From Anisus vortex (Eukaryota > Mollusca > Gastropoda > Planorbidae): DNA of 64,000 nucleotides. The stretch spans positions 17,165,038-17,229,037 of the forward strand of contig OX421494.1 in NCBI GenBank assembly GCA_949126835.1. The letters run 5' to 3'. Numbering within the stretch: position 1 is the first letter of the stretch; each line of letters opens with the position of its first letter. The position numbers and the translations under genes are program-made. Shown here in pieces: positions 11,029 through 23,200 of the stretch. The notes under the pieces are model-generated. The model saw only the letters and a list, made by a program, of their open reading frames with translations, ran no database searches and was not told the DNA's origin.

Positions 11029-11190
11029 TAACAAAACTAAGAATACTTGTCTAATAATTACACCATATTGACAAAACTAAGAATACTTGTAGATTAATTA
11101 GACAATATTGACAAAACTAAGAATACTTGTGTAATAATTAGACAACAAATGACAAAACTAAGAATACTTGTGGAATAATTAGACAACAGA
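11029..11190. repeat. tandem repeat, about 46 bp x 3.5-4
   Basis: Imperfect copies sharing GACAAAACTAAGAATACTTG followed by an AT-rich spacer with TAATTA. Confidence 0.75.
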
Positions 11191-11816
11191 GGCAAAAAGA
11201 CAACAAGACAAAGTCCTTAAATTGGAGCAAAGCTTTATTTTAAATAAGGCTAGTGTAAGATTTGATAAAGGGCGTAGTAGCATGGCATCACTCATCATTT
11301 ATACAGCATGACATCAAACATCACTCACACAGATATACGCAATAGTCATGACCGACAAAAAAGGGTGAAGTTGTGATCCAAAATTAAAATATGTTTCAAG
11401 CATGTCTCGAAGAAAACACACACAAAAAAAAAGAGATGTGCTAAATGATATTGCCATACATTTGGAAGGAAAATTGTACAGTCGTTTTGGTTCAACACAT
11501 CAGCATGCCTGAATACAACCGAAGAAAAAGAAAAAATGGGGGGGGGGGGGTAAGGGAAGGGGGGGGGGGGGTAACAAATGAATGTTTCATTTTGACAATA
11601 TTATGTATACATGAGTTTTGATTAATGGATTAATGAATGATTAAAAAAAAAAAACAATCAACATTACAAATAAGTAATGAACTCAATTTAAGTCAAGGGG
11701 GAAAAAAAAAGTGCTAGTAGAAATTCATTGAAATAATGCAGAAATATAAAAAAAAGTGCTAGTAGAAATTTATTGAAATAATGCAGAAATATTTCTGTCT
11801 AAATAAACTTCAAAAT

Positions 11817-12140
11817 GTGTGACACTGGCATCAACAACCAGGTCAGATGTTACTGTGACTCTGGCATCAACAACCAGGTCAGATGTTACTGTGATTCTGG
11901 CATCAACAACCAGGTCAGATGTTACTGTGACTCTGGCATCAACAACCAGGTCAGATGTTACTGTGATTCTGGCATCAACAACCAGGTCAGATGTTACTGT
12001 GATTCTGGCATCAACAACCAGGTCAGATGTTACTGTGACTCTGGCATCAACAACCAGGTCAGATGTTACTTTGATTCTGGCATCAACAACCAGGTCAGAT
12101 GTTACTGTGACTCTGGCATCAACTACCAGGAAGTCAGAAG
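11817..12140. repeat. 36-bp minisatellite x 9
   Basis: Nine near-identical 36-bp units containing GGCATCAACAACCAGGTCAG, varying mainly at GACTCTGG/GATTCTGG. As 36 is divisible by three, two plus-strand frames stay open through the array (CDSGINNQVRCY and TLASTTRSDVTV repeats). These look like by-products of the period rather than genes: no upstream exon or homology is evident. Confidence 0.9.
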
Positions 12141-15079
12141 TTACTCAGTACACAATAAAATCAGGGAGAAAGAGATTAACAAAATATTAAGTAAAAAAAT
12201 AATAAACTATATATTAGGCTAAGGATGAAAGTAAAACATGTTACAAAGATATATTATGATATATAAAACAGTAATAAATACACACTGATCACCAATAGCA
12301 AGCACAAAACTTTAATGCTTTATTTTGTTATTTTTTTTTTATACTTCAAAAAATGTTTTCAATATAATTATAGTATAAATGTACAAACTATGTACATATG
12401 CTTATAATGGTCTAGCCAAGATTCAACTATTTACAAAAGTGGACAGAGAACAATTTGAGCTTAGTACACCAGGTGCATTTCATTTCATAATATTCAATTT
12501 GAAGAAGAAAAAAAAAAGAAGAAAAATTGCATATTTCAGAAGGATAGCCTGATTTGTCCTGCCTATTAAGAAATCAACTTCAAGCGTGGCATTAACATTG
12601 CAGCTGCCGGACAGAACTACAAGAATGCCTTGGACATTTACTGATATACCAAAATATTCTCCTAATGTCATTTATGTTTACTATTTTCTTTTTTGCAGTT
12701 GCTTGCGGGATGTATACAATTATTCACTGATTTGGGGAAAAAAATTAACTAGGAGAGTAAAAGGCTGATAGAAAATATGTTGATTGCTATTAACTGTAAT
12801 CTCTTAAATACTGTGAAGAATATTAATAAACATCACGTATTCATTAAAATATTTAATGTATAAGTGGAAATGCAATATTGCATGTAGGTAAACATTTTTC
12901 CATTCAGAACTGAGTTTAAAAACATAATTTATCTTCACCTGAACTCTTCAAGACTTAAGATGAAGTTAATTGTTCTATCTGTTTACAAACACTATTTTCA
13001 CATGTTGATCAAATCTCCTTTTTAAAATACAAATATAGGGAGGAAGCACAGAAATTCTCACAGATTCTTTTTTAAATGGACATAAAATATACAGAAACAG
13101 ATCTGTATTTTTGGTAAAAAAAATTGTGAAGACTGTACCTAATATTGAGTTCCATTCTCAATCTCAATTATACGTTATAACTTATAACAAGTAACTCGGA
13201 AACACTTTAGAAAAAAAGTAATAGACCAATATCACTTCTATGTGAGGCAGACATCACAAAAAAAACACTTCTCTCTCACTAAGAGATATTTTATTAAATA
13301 TTCTAACAAATGAAAAAAAAAGCCAGCTTAACCCTGTATAGTAATCATAAATGGTAAAATACATCTTCGAGTATTGCTATCACATTTCTGGTTATTTATG
13401 GCCTCATGATAATATTGTAAGACCAGTCCTTTTAATATGTATGGTTTCAAGCCATGATAAATTCTTTGCTACACAATGTTCACAACAAATTATAGGCATC
13501 ACAAACTTCACATAATTATGGTAATATCTGTCTTGTACTTGTATATAAACCACCATGTAAACCTGCTACATAAAAGCATAACAGCGTACATTTTCATTCA
13601 GAATTATGTTTTCTTTCAATGGCTTGATGCAGATTGTTTTGAGCATCAAAAGTCTGTGTGCATTAAGTTGTTTTTCTTATCAGGACTCTCTACGCACCCA
13701 AGTGACAAATGACCCACTTGGGAATGATTTTTATCAAATAAATTGTTTTTTTCTTTGGTTATGTTAGTTTGTGTGATAATATTACGGTGGCTGGTGACAT
13801 ACATATTTTAAAAAACTGTCTTCCTATTTTAAATTTGAATCATTGTATCTCCATCCTGGTATGAGGGTAAGTAGGGAAATAAAGAAAAATGTACATAGTC
13901 AATCAAAAAATATTTATCAATAATTTATTGTCACAGCAACTGATGTTTATTCAAAACTTTACCCTTCAGTATATTCCAGTCACACATAGGGGTCACATCT
14001 ATACGACATTCCCTGACAACATTTACACACAAGTGTTACCTCTAAAGTAACATTTCCTGAAACACAATGTTCCATCAACTTCCACACTTCACATTTTTAG
14101 TTTATAGCCATTTGGAGGTCAAGGCAGAAGCCATGAAAATGAATGAGACTGGTCTCTTGTTATGTTCAACACAAAATATCCACTAGAAAATAAACCCAGC
14201 TTCTTTTCCCTTTTTTTTTTTCAGATGATGAAATTGACAAGGGACTGTTTCATTATTATTGATGAGTCAATATTACACAAAGAATACTGTCCCATTGGTT
14301 TGGACAAAAGTGTGTCAGTGATCTCATTGAAATAGTTGAGAGTACAATGTGTGTGCACACAAAGACATTGAGCTAAAGAACATCCCAGAAACAGATGTCT
14401 ATGGAAAAATAAATGACAAACTGATGGACAAAAAGAAAGTGTGTTAATGACAAGCTTATATTTATGTATAATTGTACTAATTAGGTCAGCACATCACGCT
14501 AAATTCACAAACACTACAAAAAAATTAGTATGAAAGCACGCACACCCAAAAAAATAACACGCACGCACACTAAGAGTGTTAACACTGCAAGCAGTTAACT
14601 AATGGGCTGGTACAACTAACTAATCAACAAACTAAAACCAATAAGTGTATGGTAGTTCTTTAGTTAGCCAACACAAAAAAAAAAGCATGTAAGATTATTG
14701 CAGGGAAAGTAGATGGGCTGGGTTGAGTGAACTAGGAATGACACAATTCGCCTAGACACTGAGTTAATCTGAAATAAAATTTGAAGAGAAAAAGAAAATC
14801 TGGATACTCCTGATTCAGTAAAATTTCATGTCATAATATAAATAATTGCCTTCCCAATATTGTGATGTCAAAATGTTTTCTTTTGACCAAATGATCAAGA
14901 AGGCATTAAAATTAACAAAAAATTTCTTCAATGATCTAATAAATATATACTCTGGGAATGCATTAAGTACATCAGTGTTAACTGACACAGAGAGACTAGC
15001 AGTGACATTCAAATAGGACTGAGACACAAAGTCTCTGAACTCTTTTACACATGTATAGAATCTGATAACATGGAGCTAA

Positions 15080-15510
15080 GTTTAAAATCTTTTTTTTTCC
15101 ACTTATATACCTTACCAAAGTACAAAAGCCTTTTTTTTTCAGCTTATATGCCAAGTACAAAAAAATTATTTCCTTAGCTTTTTTTAAAATGATCAAAACA
15201 TATTTCTTAGCTTATGTACCACAGTACAAACATCTATTTTCTCAGATACATGCCGTTATCAAAGTACAAAATCCCTTTTTTCCAGCTTGTAAAAAAAAAA
15301 AATTTTCTTACCTTGTTTTTTAATTACAAAAATTTAGTTCTTAGCTTATGTACAACAGTACAAAAATCTATTTTCTCAGATTCGTGTCGTTATCAAAGTA
15401 CAAAAAGCTTTTTTTTTCAGCTCATATACCAAAGTATAATACAATTGTATTTCAGCTTATGTACAATTAAACCTTTTTTTCAACTTGTATACCAAAGGAC
15501 AAAGCCTTTT
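15080..15510. repeat. degenerate tandem repeat, about 130-bp period
   Basis: Two copies of a block starting TTCTTAGCTTATGTAC and ending in TTATCAAAGTACAAAA lie about 130 bp apart (from about 15206 and 15336). Further half-copies with poly-T plus CAGCTTATATACC lie on both sides. Confidence 0.65.
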
Positions 15511-17244
15511 AGTTTTCACTGGACATGTACCGTACTAAAGTACAGAACCTACTGACTCTGACCTATTCCTTTCACTGCTAGTCTTTCTGCAACAGAACAC
15601 AATAAATTATAAATTAAAATTTCCTTATTGTCACTGAAATGTTGACACATAACTTCCAAGTTCTTGCAGATAAAAAAAATATGTTTGAATGAATCCAAGT
15701 GTCAAATGAAAACATTTGTTTGAGGACAAGATGGGTTTAAGTTACTTAAAAAAAAAAAAGAATAAACAAGCCATTAGTACAATCTAATTGTGGTCATGGA
15801 AAAGGATAAATAGATTTTTTTTGAAGGGGCTGCTAGTTCCAAAGACATTTCTTTATCTTTAGGGGAATGTACTCAGGGATTGCCCATTCTCAACCATCAA
15901 ATGACATGCATCCTTTGGGAATTAGCTCACTTAATTGTTAACTCTTTGCACAGTGCAAATGAACAAGTACTCAGTTTTCAGTAAAAATTGCTGAGAAGCT
16001 TATCAAATTATAGAGAAAACAAACAATGCTAAAATAATGTGAACAAAACAATGTTTTTCTTCTTCACTGGAACTGGGTGTAAACAATAAATTTTGTGATA
16101 TTCCACTGATGCCCCATGTTGTGTGTCTGGTCATTGTTGAATAAAGAATGGGTTGGTGAGACAAAGATTCAATACAATATTATTGGATCAGCTTTGACAG
16201 GCCCTGTAAAATTTTGGTCAGAAATAAAATGGTGGTCCCTTTGGTTTCCACATTCACAAGTCAAACGTCGCCCTTGGTGTTGTGTTTGTTTAGACCAAGG
16301 CTGTCAATATACAACGGATACAGGCCTAACAATGACTACTTGATAATTTTAACTTTGAAATCAACACAAGACTATTTGTCTTTGCCTTGTTTTTTTGTTT
16401 TGTTTTTGGAAATGGGAGAATTTAAAGATGGCCCTTAGTAGAGAAATTCTGGAATGCATAGTTCAGATAGGATCAAAACAAAGTGAAAAATAAAAAGATA
16501 AACTGCAGAAAGGTGTAACAGGCTAGGAAGGAAATTCAAATTATATAATCAAAGGTAATGTGACTAAGATTATTAAGGAACCGGAGCATGAAGTATAAGT
16601 CTATCAAATAAAAACAAGGATTAGTGGACCCACGTCAAGCCCATGCAAAGTGGACACAATAAAAACAAGATTAATAGTGTAGATAAATAGATGCTAGTTT
16701 TCTATTTACAATATTTAGGTTAAAAACCAAAAAAGCTTCTTTGTACAGCTGATCAACTCAAGCTACTCAAAGCTACAAAAACCAGTGTGTGTACTCAAAA
16801 GCATTAAGTCTTCCTCTGGTAGTTCGGCACGGCAGAATGTTAAAAGATAAAATTGTCAGAAAAGACCTGATTTAGTCTCAATTGTCTTGGGTTATGATTT
16901 TGTATTAGCTATATCAAATATAACTTTTTAAATATGTTCACCTCGTGAAATCCATTCCATATTTACCAAACATAAACATAAGTCAATCAACGACAGCCAT
17001 ACAATAAATGAACTAGTTTTGTTTTTTTAAAGTCGTGAGTTCAATCAACGAGCCATTCGCATTAATTCTTTAAGCCACTTGGAATTATCTTTCATTTGTG
17101 CATAGAAGTATTGTGTTCTTATTACTATCATTACTTATCATACTCTTGTATTTCAAAAATATTAATCCAAAAGATGACATGCTAAGTTGATTAGGAAATG
17201 AAGCTAGTATGAATCAAGGAGCACCTAACTAAATGCAACAGAAC

Positions 17245-17390
17245 AAATCTCACTATAACTATAACCAAGAAAGGTTTCAACCACACAGGTTGTACATTTC
17301 TCACTATAACCAAGAAAGGTTTCAACCACACAGGTTGTACATTTCTCACTATAACCAAGATAGGTTTCAACCACACAGGTTGTAGAACAT
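17245..17390. repeat. 45-bp tandem repeat x 3
   Basis: Three copies containing ACTATAACCAAGAAAGGTTT and CAACCACACAGGTTGTA. The unit contains an inverted repeat, CAACC...GGTTG. Confidence 0.8.
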
Positions 17391-18044
17391 ACAACCCTGT
17401 CACAGCTGCACTTTTTTTTTTGTGGATAAGTAAAAAAAAATATTTTGTAACATTTTTTTGTTAAATACATAAATCAACAAAAAATAATGGATTTGTTTAC
17501 ATAAATATGCCTTCATCTAAGTATTGATCTGCTAAAAAAAAATAATCTTGATAATATGTAATAAAAATGTACAAACAACAATAAGCCATTTCCACCAATC
17601 AAGTAGTAGTAGCCATCTTTTAGTCTTAAAGATTATGCTTACTTGATGGTATGCAAAGATCTTCAATGTAATACTGTCAAACAACAATAGAGCTATGTAT
17701 AACAAAGTGACATCTTTCCACTCTTTGGTCAGGTTTGGTCAAACAACATTCTTTAAGCAAATTTGTTTTTTGTTTTCTTTGTGTAACAATGCAAGAGTTG
17801 TACAAACTGTTTGTTTGTGATCATAAACAAAATGTACAAGAGTTGTAAATGAAACATATTTACTTTTTTGCCTTGTAAATATGTGAATAATACGATAATC
17901 ATAATATCAGCTCAAATAAATGTTCTGCAATTGAAAAAATTTCTACTGTCCAACTAATTTCTTTTACAATCTCTTTTAAGATTTTGTTTTCAAACAAATG
18001 ACAATGTTAGATACATAGTTATCCATTCAGCATGGTTCTTAGGT

Positions 18045-18115
18045 AAGATGCCTAAATGACAATGTGAGATGCCTAAATGACAATTTAAGATGCCTAAATG
18101 ACAATGCAAGATGCG
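18045..18115. repeat. short tandem repeat around AGATGCCTAAATGACAAT
   Basis: Four imperfect copies of an 18-20 bp unit. Confidence 0.7.
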
Positions 18116-19260
18116 ATCAAACTTATCCACTCAGAGTCAACACACAGAGTAATGTTTACATAAATATTTGTTTGTCATGGAGATGAACACATAACCAGAT
18201 GGTTGTCCTTGATGGTTTGAGGTACTTTTTTTTTGACAATTTCAAGTCAAGTTTCTGTAACCTCTTTCTGTTGCATATAGTGTGATCCAACATTTATATC
18301 AATATTTATATATATGAATAATCAAAGTGAAACTATCACCACACCAAAAGCCTTACTTACAGATTTGTGCAGCCAAACATCAACCAAGCAAAACAAAAAA
18401 AAACTAAAATTATGATATAATGAAGCAAAGCATTTCATTGGGCGCGGTCAATTTAAAAAACAAAGATTAGATAACTCCCAACAATTCATCAGCCCTCATT
18501 GTTACAGATGAGAACCGTACTTACACACTTTGAACAAGAAAGCATCATTTCATTAGTTTCTTTAAATACGTACACAATGAATCATTTGCAATGAAGAGAG
18601 AAAGCCATGAATGATTATTATAATAATATGAATAAAAACAAAACAAAGTTAAATAATACACAGGAGCAAACATGATTTGATCCTTTTTATAATACCACAG
18701 AAACTTAGGCACTTGGTCCAATTTGAGGAAATCACAGACAAAAATGATCAAAGATGGAGAGAATACATGGGGGTGGGTGGGTGGAGGGCTGAACTTGCAG
18801 CACTCGTTTGGAAACAAAATAGTAAAAAAATACACAAGAGTTAATTGACACTCTGTAATTACACTTTCAATTATGCTTGATGGAACCATTGTGTAAATGA
18901 TAACATCAATATGTTTTACCAGTGAATGGACAAAGCCCAACCAGATTTTTAGTACAATGTTTTTAAATAAACAAAACCAAAAAAAGGCATGCTGGGGAGA
19001 ATGAAACCAATGGGTTTCATCATTAGTCTATTCTATAAATAAATATTTCTCTGATATGTACTAGAGAGAGAACTTACACAGTTTCATATAGACAACATTA
19101 AAGGTAAAAAAAAACCAACATAACACATTATTATTAGTACATAAATGAAAGGTTGAGTTGTTACATTGGAGAATACGTAGTTGCGTTCTGATAGGTCTAT
19201 TCTATACATTTACACCAAGCATGAACACCACAACAGAATAGTTCTATTCACGGCATTCAA

Positions 19261-20228
19261 CTAATTAATTCCTATTGCAGAAGGTCCGAAATCCGAGTCG
19301 TCAAAGTTGAAGATGTCAAACACTTCCTGCTGAGACCTTGGGGTCAGGATGGGATCAGCAGTGAACGAAACACTAGCAACCGCGGGCATGGGATGGTGGA
19401 CGGGCAGGCTGGCGTTGGGCATGATCACGTCCAACCAATCGGACATGTCCATCTGGCTGGAGGGATCCACATTGTCGCCAGAGTCCCCACCCAGCCCAAG
19501 GACGGTCAGGTCCGGATCGGAGCCATGCCCGCTCGGGGTGTGCAGCCCGTTGCTGTTGCAGCTGCTCATGCTGTTCTCAGTCTCTGCATTCGATCGATAA
19601 GGTGGAGACAAGTGATCCATGCCCATGAGGAAATTGTATCGAGAGTCCATAGGATCAGACCTATAAGAAGGTGAATAATGGTCTAGAATAAGCCCACCAT
19701 TGTTGTGATCATTGTTACCATGTATATCCCCAGACTTGGTGTCCATGTTCAGGTTAGAGTCTCCCAGGTCAAGGTGATTGAAGCTGGGGTCCGAAGACCA
19801 GTCCATGTTGGACAGATCGGGGGAGGGCAACATTTCCCCCCAGTCCAGCAGCTCCCCGCCGTCTGAATGAGAGGTCAGGGACGAGACGTGGCCCATTTCA
19901 CCATTGGTCGGTGAGGTCGTGCAGGCGTCGTTCAGAAACGAGTCCGTGAACGTGCTGGTCTGCACTGAAGTCAGGGTCTGGTCCCGGGGGCTGCTGGTGC
20001 CACCAGAGCTTAGTGGGTGGCTGTGGTGCTGCTGCTGGCTGCTTGAGCTGCCTACAGAGGGGAACGGAGAATGGCATTGCGTCAGGGTGCTCCGATTGGT
20101 GGGAGATAAAGCTGACGCCACTGACATCAGTGATGAAGAACTGCAGGAAACAGATGTCTGCGGTATTGTCATTGGTGAACTAATCTTTGGTGTAGGTAGA
20201 GGTTCATTTGCAGCACTAGGAGGTAAAT
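19261..20228 (-). CDS. MRTF: MRTF last coding exon (C-terminal activation region)
   Basis: Acceptor TTTTCCTAACAG at 20229, stop TAA at 19263-19261, residues 1392-1712. The exon completes the split Asp codon of 'RNGDLPPSAA'. It is rich in Ser, Asp and Gly and ends FDIFNFDDSDFGPSAIGIN. The block DMSDWLDVIMPNASLP matches the 'DSNLDNMEWLDITMPNSS' block in the activation domain of human MRTF-B, which supports the family assignment at the extreme C-terminus. Third codon positions are noticeably GC-rich compared with the flanking introns. Confidence 0.92.
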
Positions 20229-23200
20229 CTGTTAGGAAAAATTTTATGAAAGCTTTAGATAAATCTTTAAAAAAAATTATTTTTTTAGCCTATATCAAAA
20301 ACTATTTGTAAGGAACAAGAACTCTAACCTCCATTTCGAATAAGGATCTCAAGAACATCATCCATAGTATGAGATTTAACATCCCCATCTGTCTGATTTA
20401 GACTCAATTGTTTACTGTTGACACTCACAGTGATTGGATTGCTTGATCCAAGATTAATTTTGTTAGCCTTTATGTTGGTACCAAGAGTGGGTGCCTGCAG
20501 AAAAGGTCAATGACATTCTAATCATTATAGGATACAATTGCTTGAGACTTAAATGTTTGATGTAATATACAAACATACAATGTTGACAGCATGTGAGATA
20601 GATACAGCTGTATAAATAAAAACTATATAGAGATCATAAGCCAAAGGTACTGACTGTTTGCTGTTGCTTGATCTTAATAGCCTCATCATAGCGTGGTGGT
20701 TCTTTAAAAGGACCATTGAAGAATGGATTAGATGTACATCTTTGAATGGCTGCCATTTTCTGGGGCTGTTCAGTCACCAATGGAGTACTTGGCAATGAGG
20801 CAGTCCTAACAATCAAAATTATTTATTGATTATTGATATGCAGGGAATGCATTCTTTATTTATGTTTTAATATATTAATTTGTAGCTAAATTGCAAAATG
20901 CTTTCTTTCTAAGTTATAACATTTAAAAGTAAGAGAAAGAATTTGTATTATTTCTATTATTTATTGAGGGTTGTTGTTTTTTTTGTAAAAGAAAAGATAC
21001 TTCCAACATCTGTTTATTTAGATTTTAATTAGTATGGCAAGATGTCATAAAAATCTTGTGCCAGACAAACAGAAATATTCCAAGAGTTGATTGTTCAGCC
21101 ACTAACCTTGTGATGAGACCATTACTGTGGCCAGTGATCATGGAATTAGAGACAGAACTCATCACAAAAGGTTGACTGTTACTTATTTGTGACTTTGGCA
21201 CAGTTGTTGTGGCTGGTGGACCTGCAATTATTAGAATGAACTCTCATTCAATCATTTCATGAAATAACAAATAATATATTCTTTCATTTCTCAACCCTTC
21301 TCACACTGGTATTTTTTAAATACCGTATATACTCGCGTATAGGTCGCACCGGTGGACAAGTCGCACCCCTAGTTGAAGATTATTTTTCTTATATGTTGTC
21401 ATTGACCCGCATATAAGTCGCACCCTGACTTTCAGGAGTTACATTGCCTTTTAACTTCTCCAAAATGCATACCTTTGAAACATAAAAGTTACTAAATATT
21501 CACCCTTATTGGGAAGCTTTCCTTAAAAATGGTTTCAATAATCAAATAAAGGCAGCGCTTCATTTATTTTAAACAACCTATCAATACAGCCATTAGTAGC
21601 TGGGTAAGTAAAAGAAAGTAAGGTAGCCGATCTGTTTCTTCATTTAAGTCCCTGTCCTTACTCAAGTTTCTATCCATATTGTCGCACTAGAGTGGGCCCA
21701 CACACAAAAGATCGTTGTTTTGGAAACCTTGCTTAGACATGGCACGGTTTTCTCGGAATGCTAAACACTGCCTTTTTAGTAGACTATACTTTTTAGTAGA
21801 CTATATAGTCTATAGGTCAAGGATATAGGTCCTAAATAAAACGTTTATACCTACATTATAGACCTAGACGGATTTTCAGAATATTTACAATTCTTTCCTT
21901 ACTTTAATTTGCGTTCAGTAGGCCTAAGAAAATTGCCGCCTTAAGCTTATGCTACGTTTCGACAATACAAAAGTTCAAAGGAAAAGGGTGGGGGATGCTT
22001 GAAAAACTTAAAATATTTTTCAATTTCAGTTACATAAAGATAGTATATTTACAGCTACGAAAGATTTCTAGATGTAAAATGTAGGCCTACGCATATCCTA
22101 GTAATTCTACATCACTACATTCAACTATATGGGTTATGTAGGAAACTTTATGACATAGTAGTGATGTTTTTCTGACTTTTTAAAAACGGTGTCGGGTGTA
22201 TAAGTCGCACCCCTACATTTTGTCAAATTTTTCAGTAAAAAAAAGTGCGACTTATACGAGAGTATATACAGTATGTATTTGATTCCTGACACTCTGTCCC
22301 TAGTACATAGTTACATACAACTATTGGAGTCAGCAATTTTCAGTGGGATAGCATTACCCAAGCGCTAACACAGAAGATTTATCTAAGCCTGGGCTAAACA
22401 CCTACTTGGCAAATGTATGGCAGGACAGAGGGTGGAATGCTAACAAGCTGGGGATTGAGATTTTGTGTAGAAGGTGGATAGTTCTAGAGGAGGCAAGGAT
22501 AGGAACTTAATATCTTACTTGATACTTGTTTGGTTGACTGAACAATGTACAGGGGTGGGAGATGTACAATTTAAGTTTGATGGAATGTGTAAGTCAGTAT
22601 CTGATGTTTATGTTAAATATTCCCTGAGAAATAACCTTGTGAATAGTAGTGGTAAAGATTTAGATTTTAAGATCAAGTCATTAGAAATAACTTCTGAGTT
22701 GTAGTCTATCAGGAGTTGAACATTGCAACAAACTTTAAGAAGTTATCTACCTCTATTATGTCAATGTCATAGCATTCAATATTTCATCTACTGATAACAA
22801 ACTTTAAGAAGTTATCTACCTCTATTATGTCAATGTCATAGCATTCAATATTTCATCTACTGATAACAAACTTTAAGAAGTTATCTACCTCTATTATGTC
22901 AATGTCATAGCATTCAATATTTCATCTACTGATAACAAACTTTAAGAAGTTATCTACCTCTATTATGTCAATGTCATAGCATTCAATATTTCATCTACTG
23001 ATAACAAACTTTAAGAAGTTATCTACCTCTATTATGTCAATGTCATAGCATTCAATATTTCATCTACTGATAACAAACTTTAAGAAGTTATCTACCTCTA
23101 TTATGTCAATGTCATAGCATTCAATATTTCATCTACTGATAACAAACTTTAAGAAGTTATCTACCTCTATTATGTCAATGTCATAGCATTCAATATTTCA

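Larger units (their letters stand above)
12200..19260 (-). other. possible long 3' UTR of MRTF
   Basis: About 7 kb directly downstream of the MRTF stop codon with no protein-like frame. It has only small local tandem repeats and no recognised SINE or transposon, unlike the sequence on its left. That fits a long 3' UTR, but no transcript end can be proven. Candidate AATAAA signals on the minus strand lie near 12318 and 11232. The frames here are short and low-complexity. Confidence 0.4.

Noticed and set aside
11815..12222. Two overlapping plus-strand repeat proteins (CDSGINNQVRCY and TLASTTRSDVTV)
   Set aside because: Period of 36 bp explains both frames; no homology, no splice context.
19349..20311. 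Plus-strand frames opposite the last MRTF exon
   Set aside because: Antisense shadows of a GC-rich coding exon; the minus-strand frame has clear MRTF homology and splice sites.
20634..20654. Extension of the PPRYDEAIK exon to the in-frame stop after VSTFGL
   Set aside because: The donor ACA|GTCAGT keeps the frame into the MDDVLEIL exon; reading through would lose the conserved C-terminal half.
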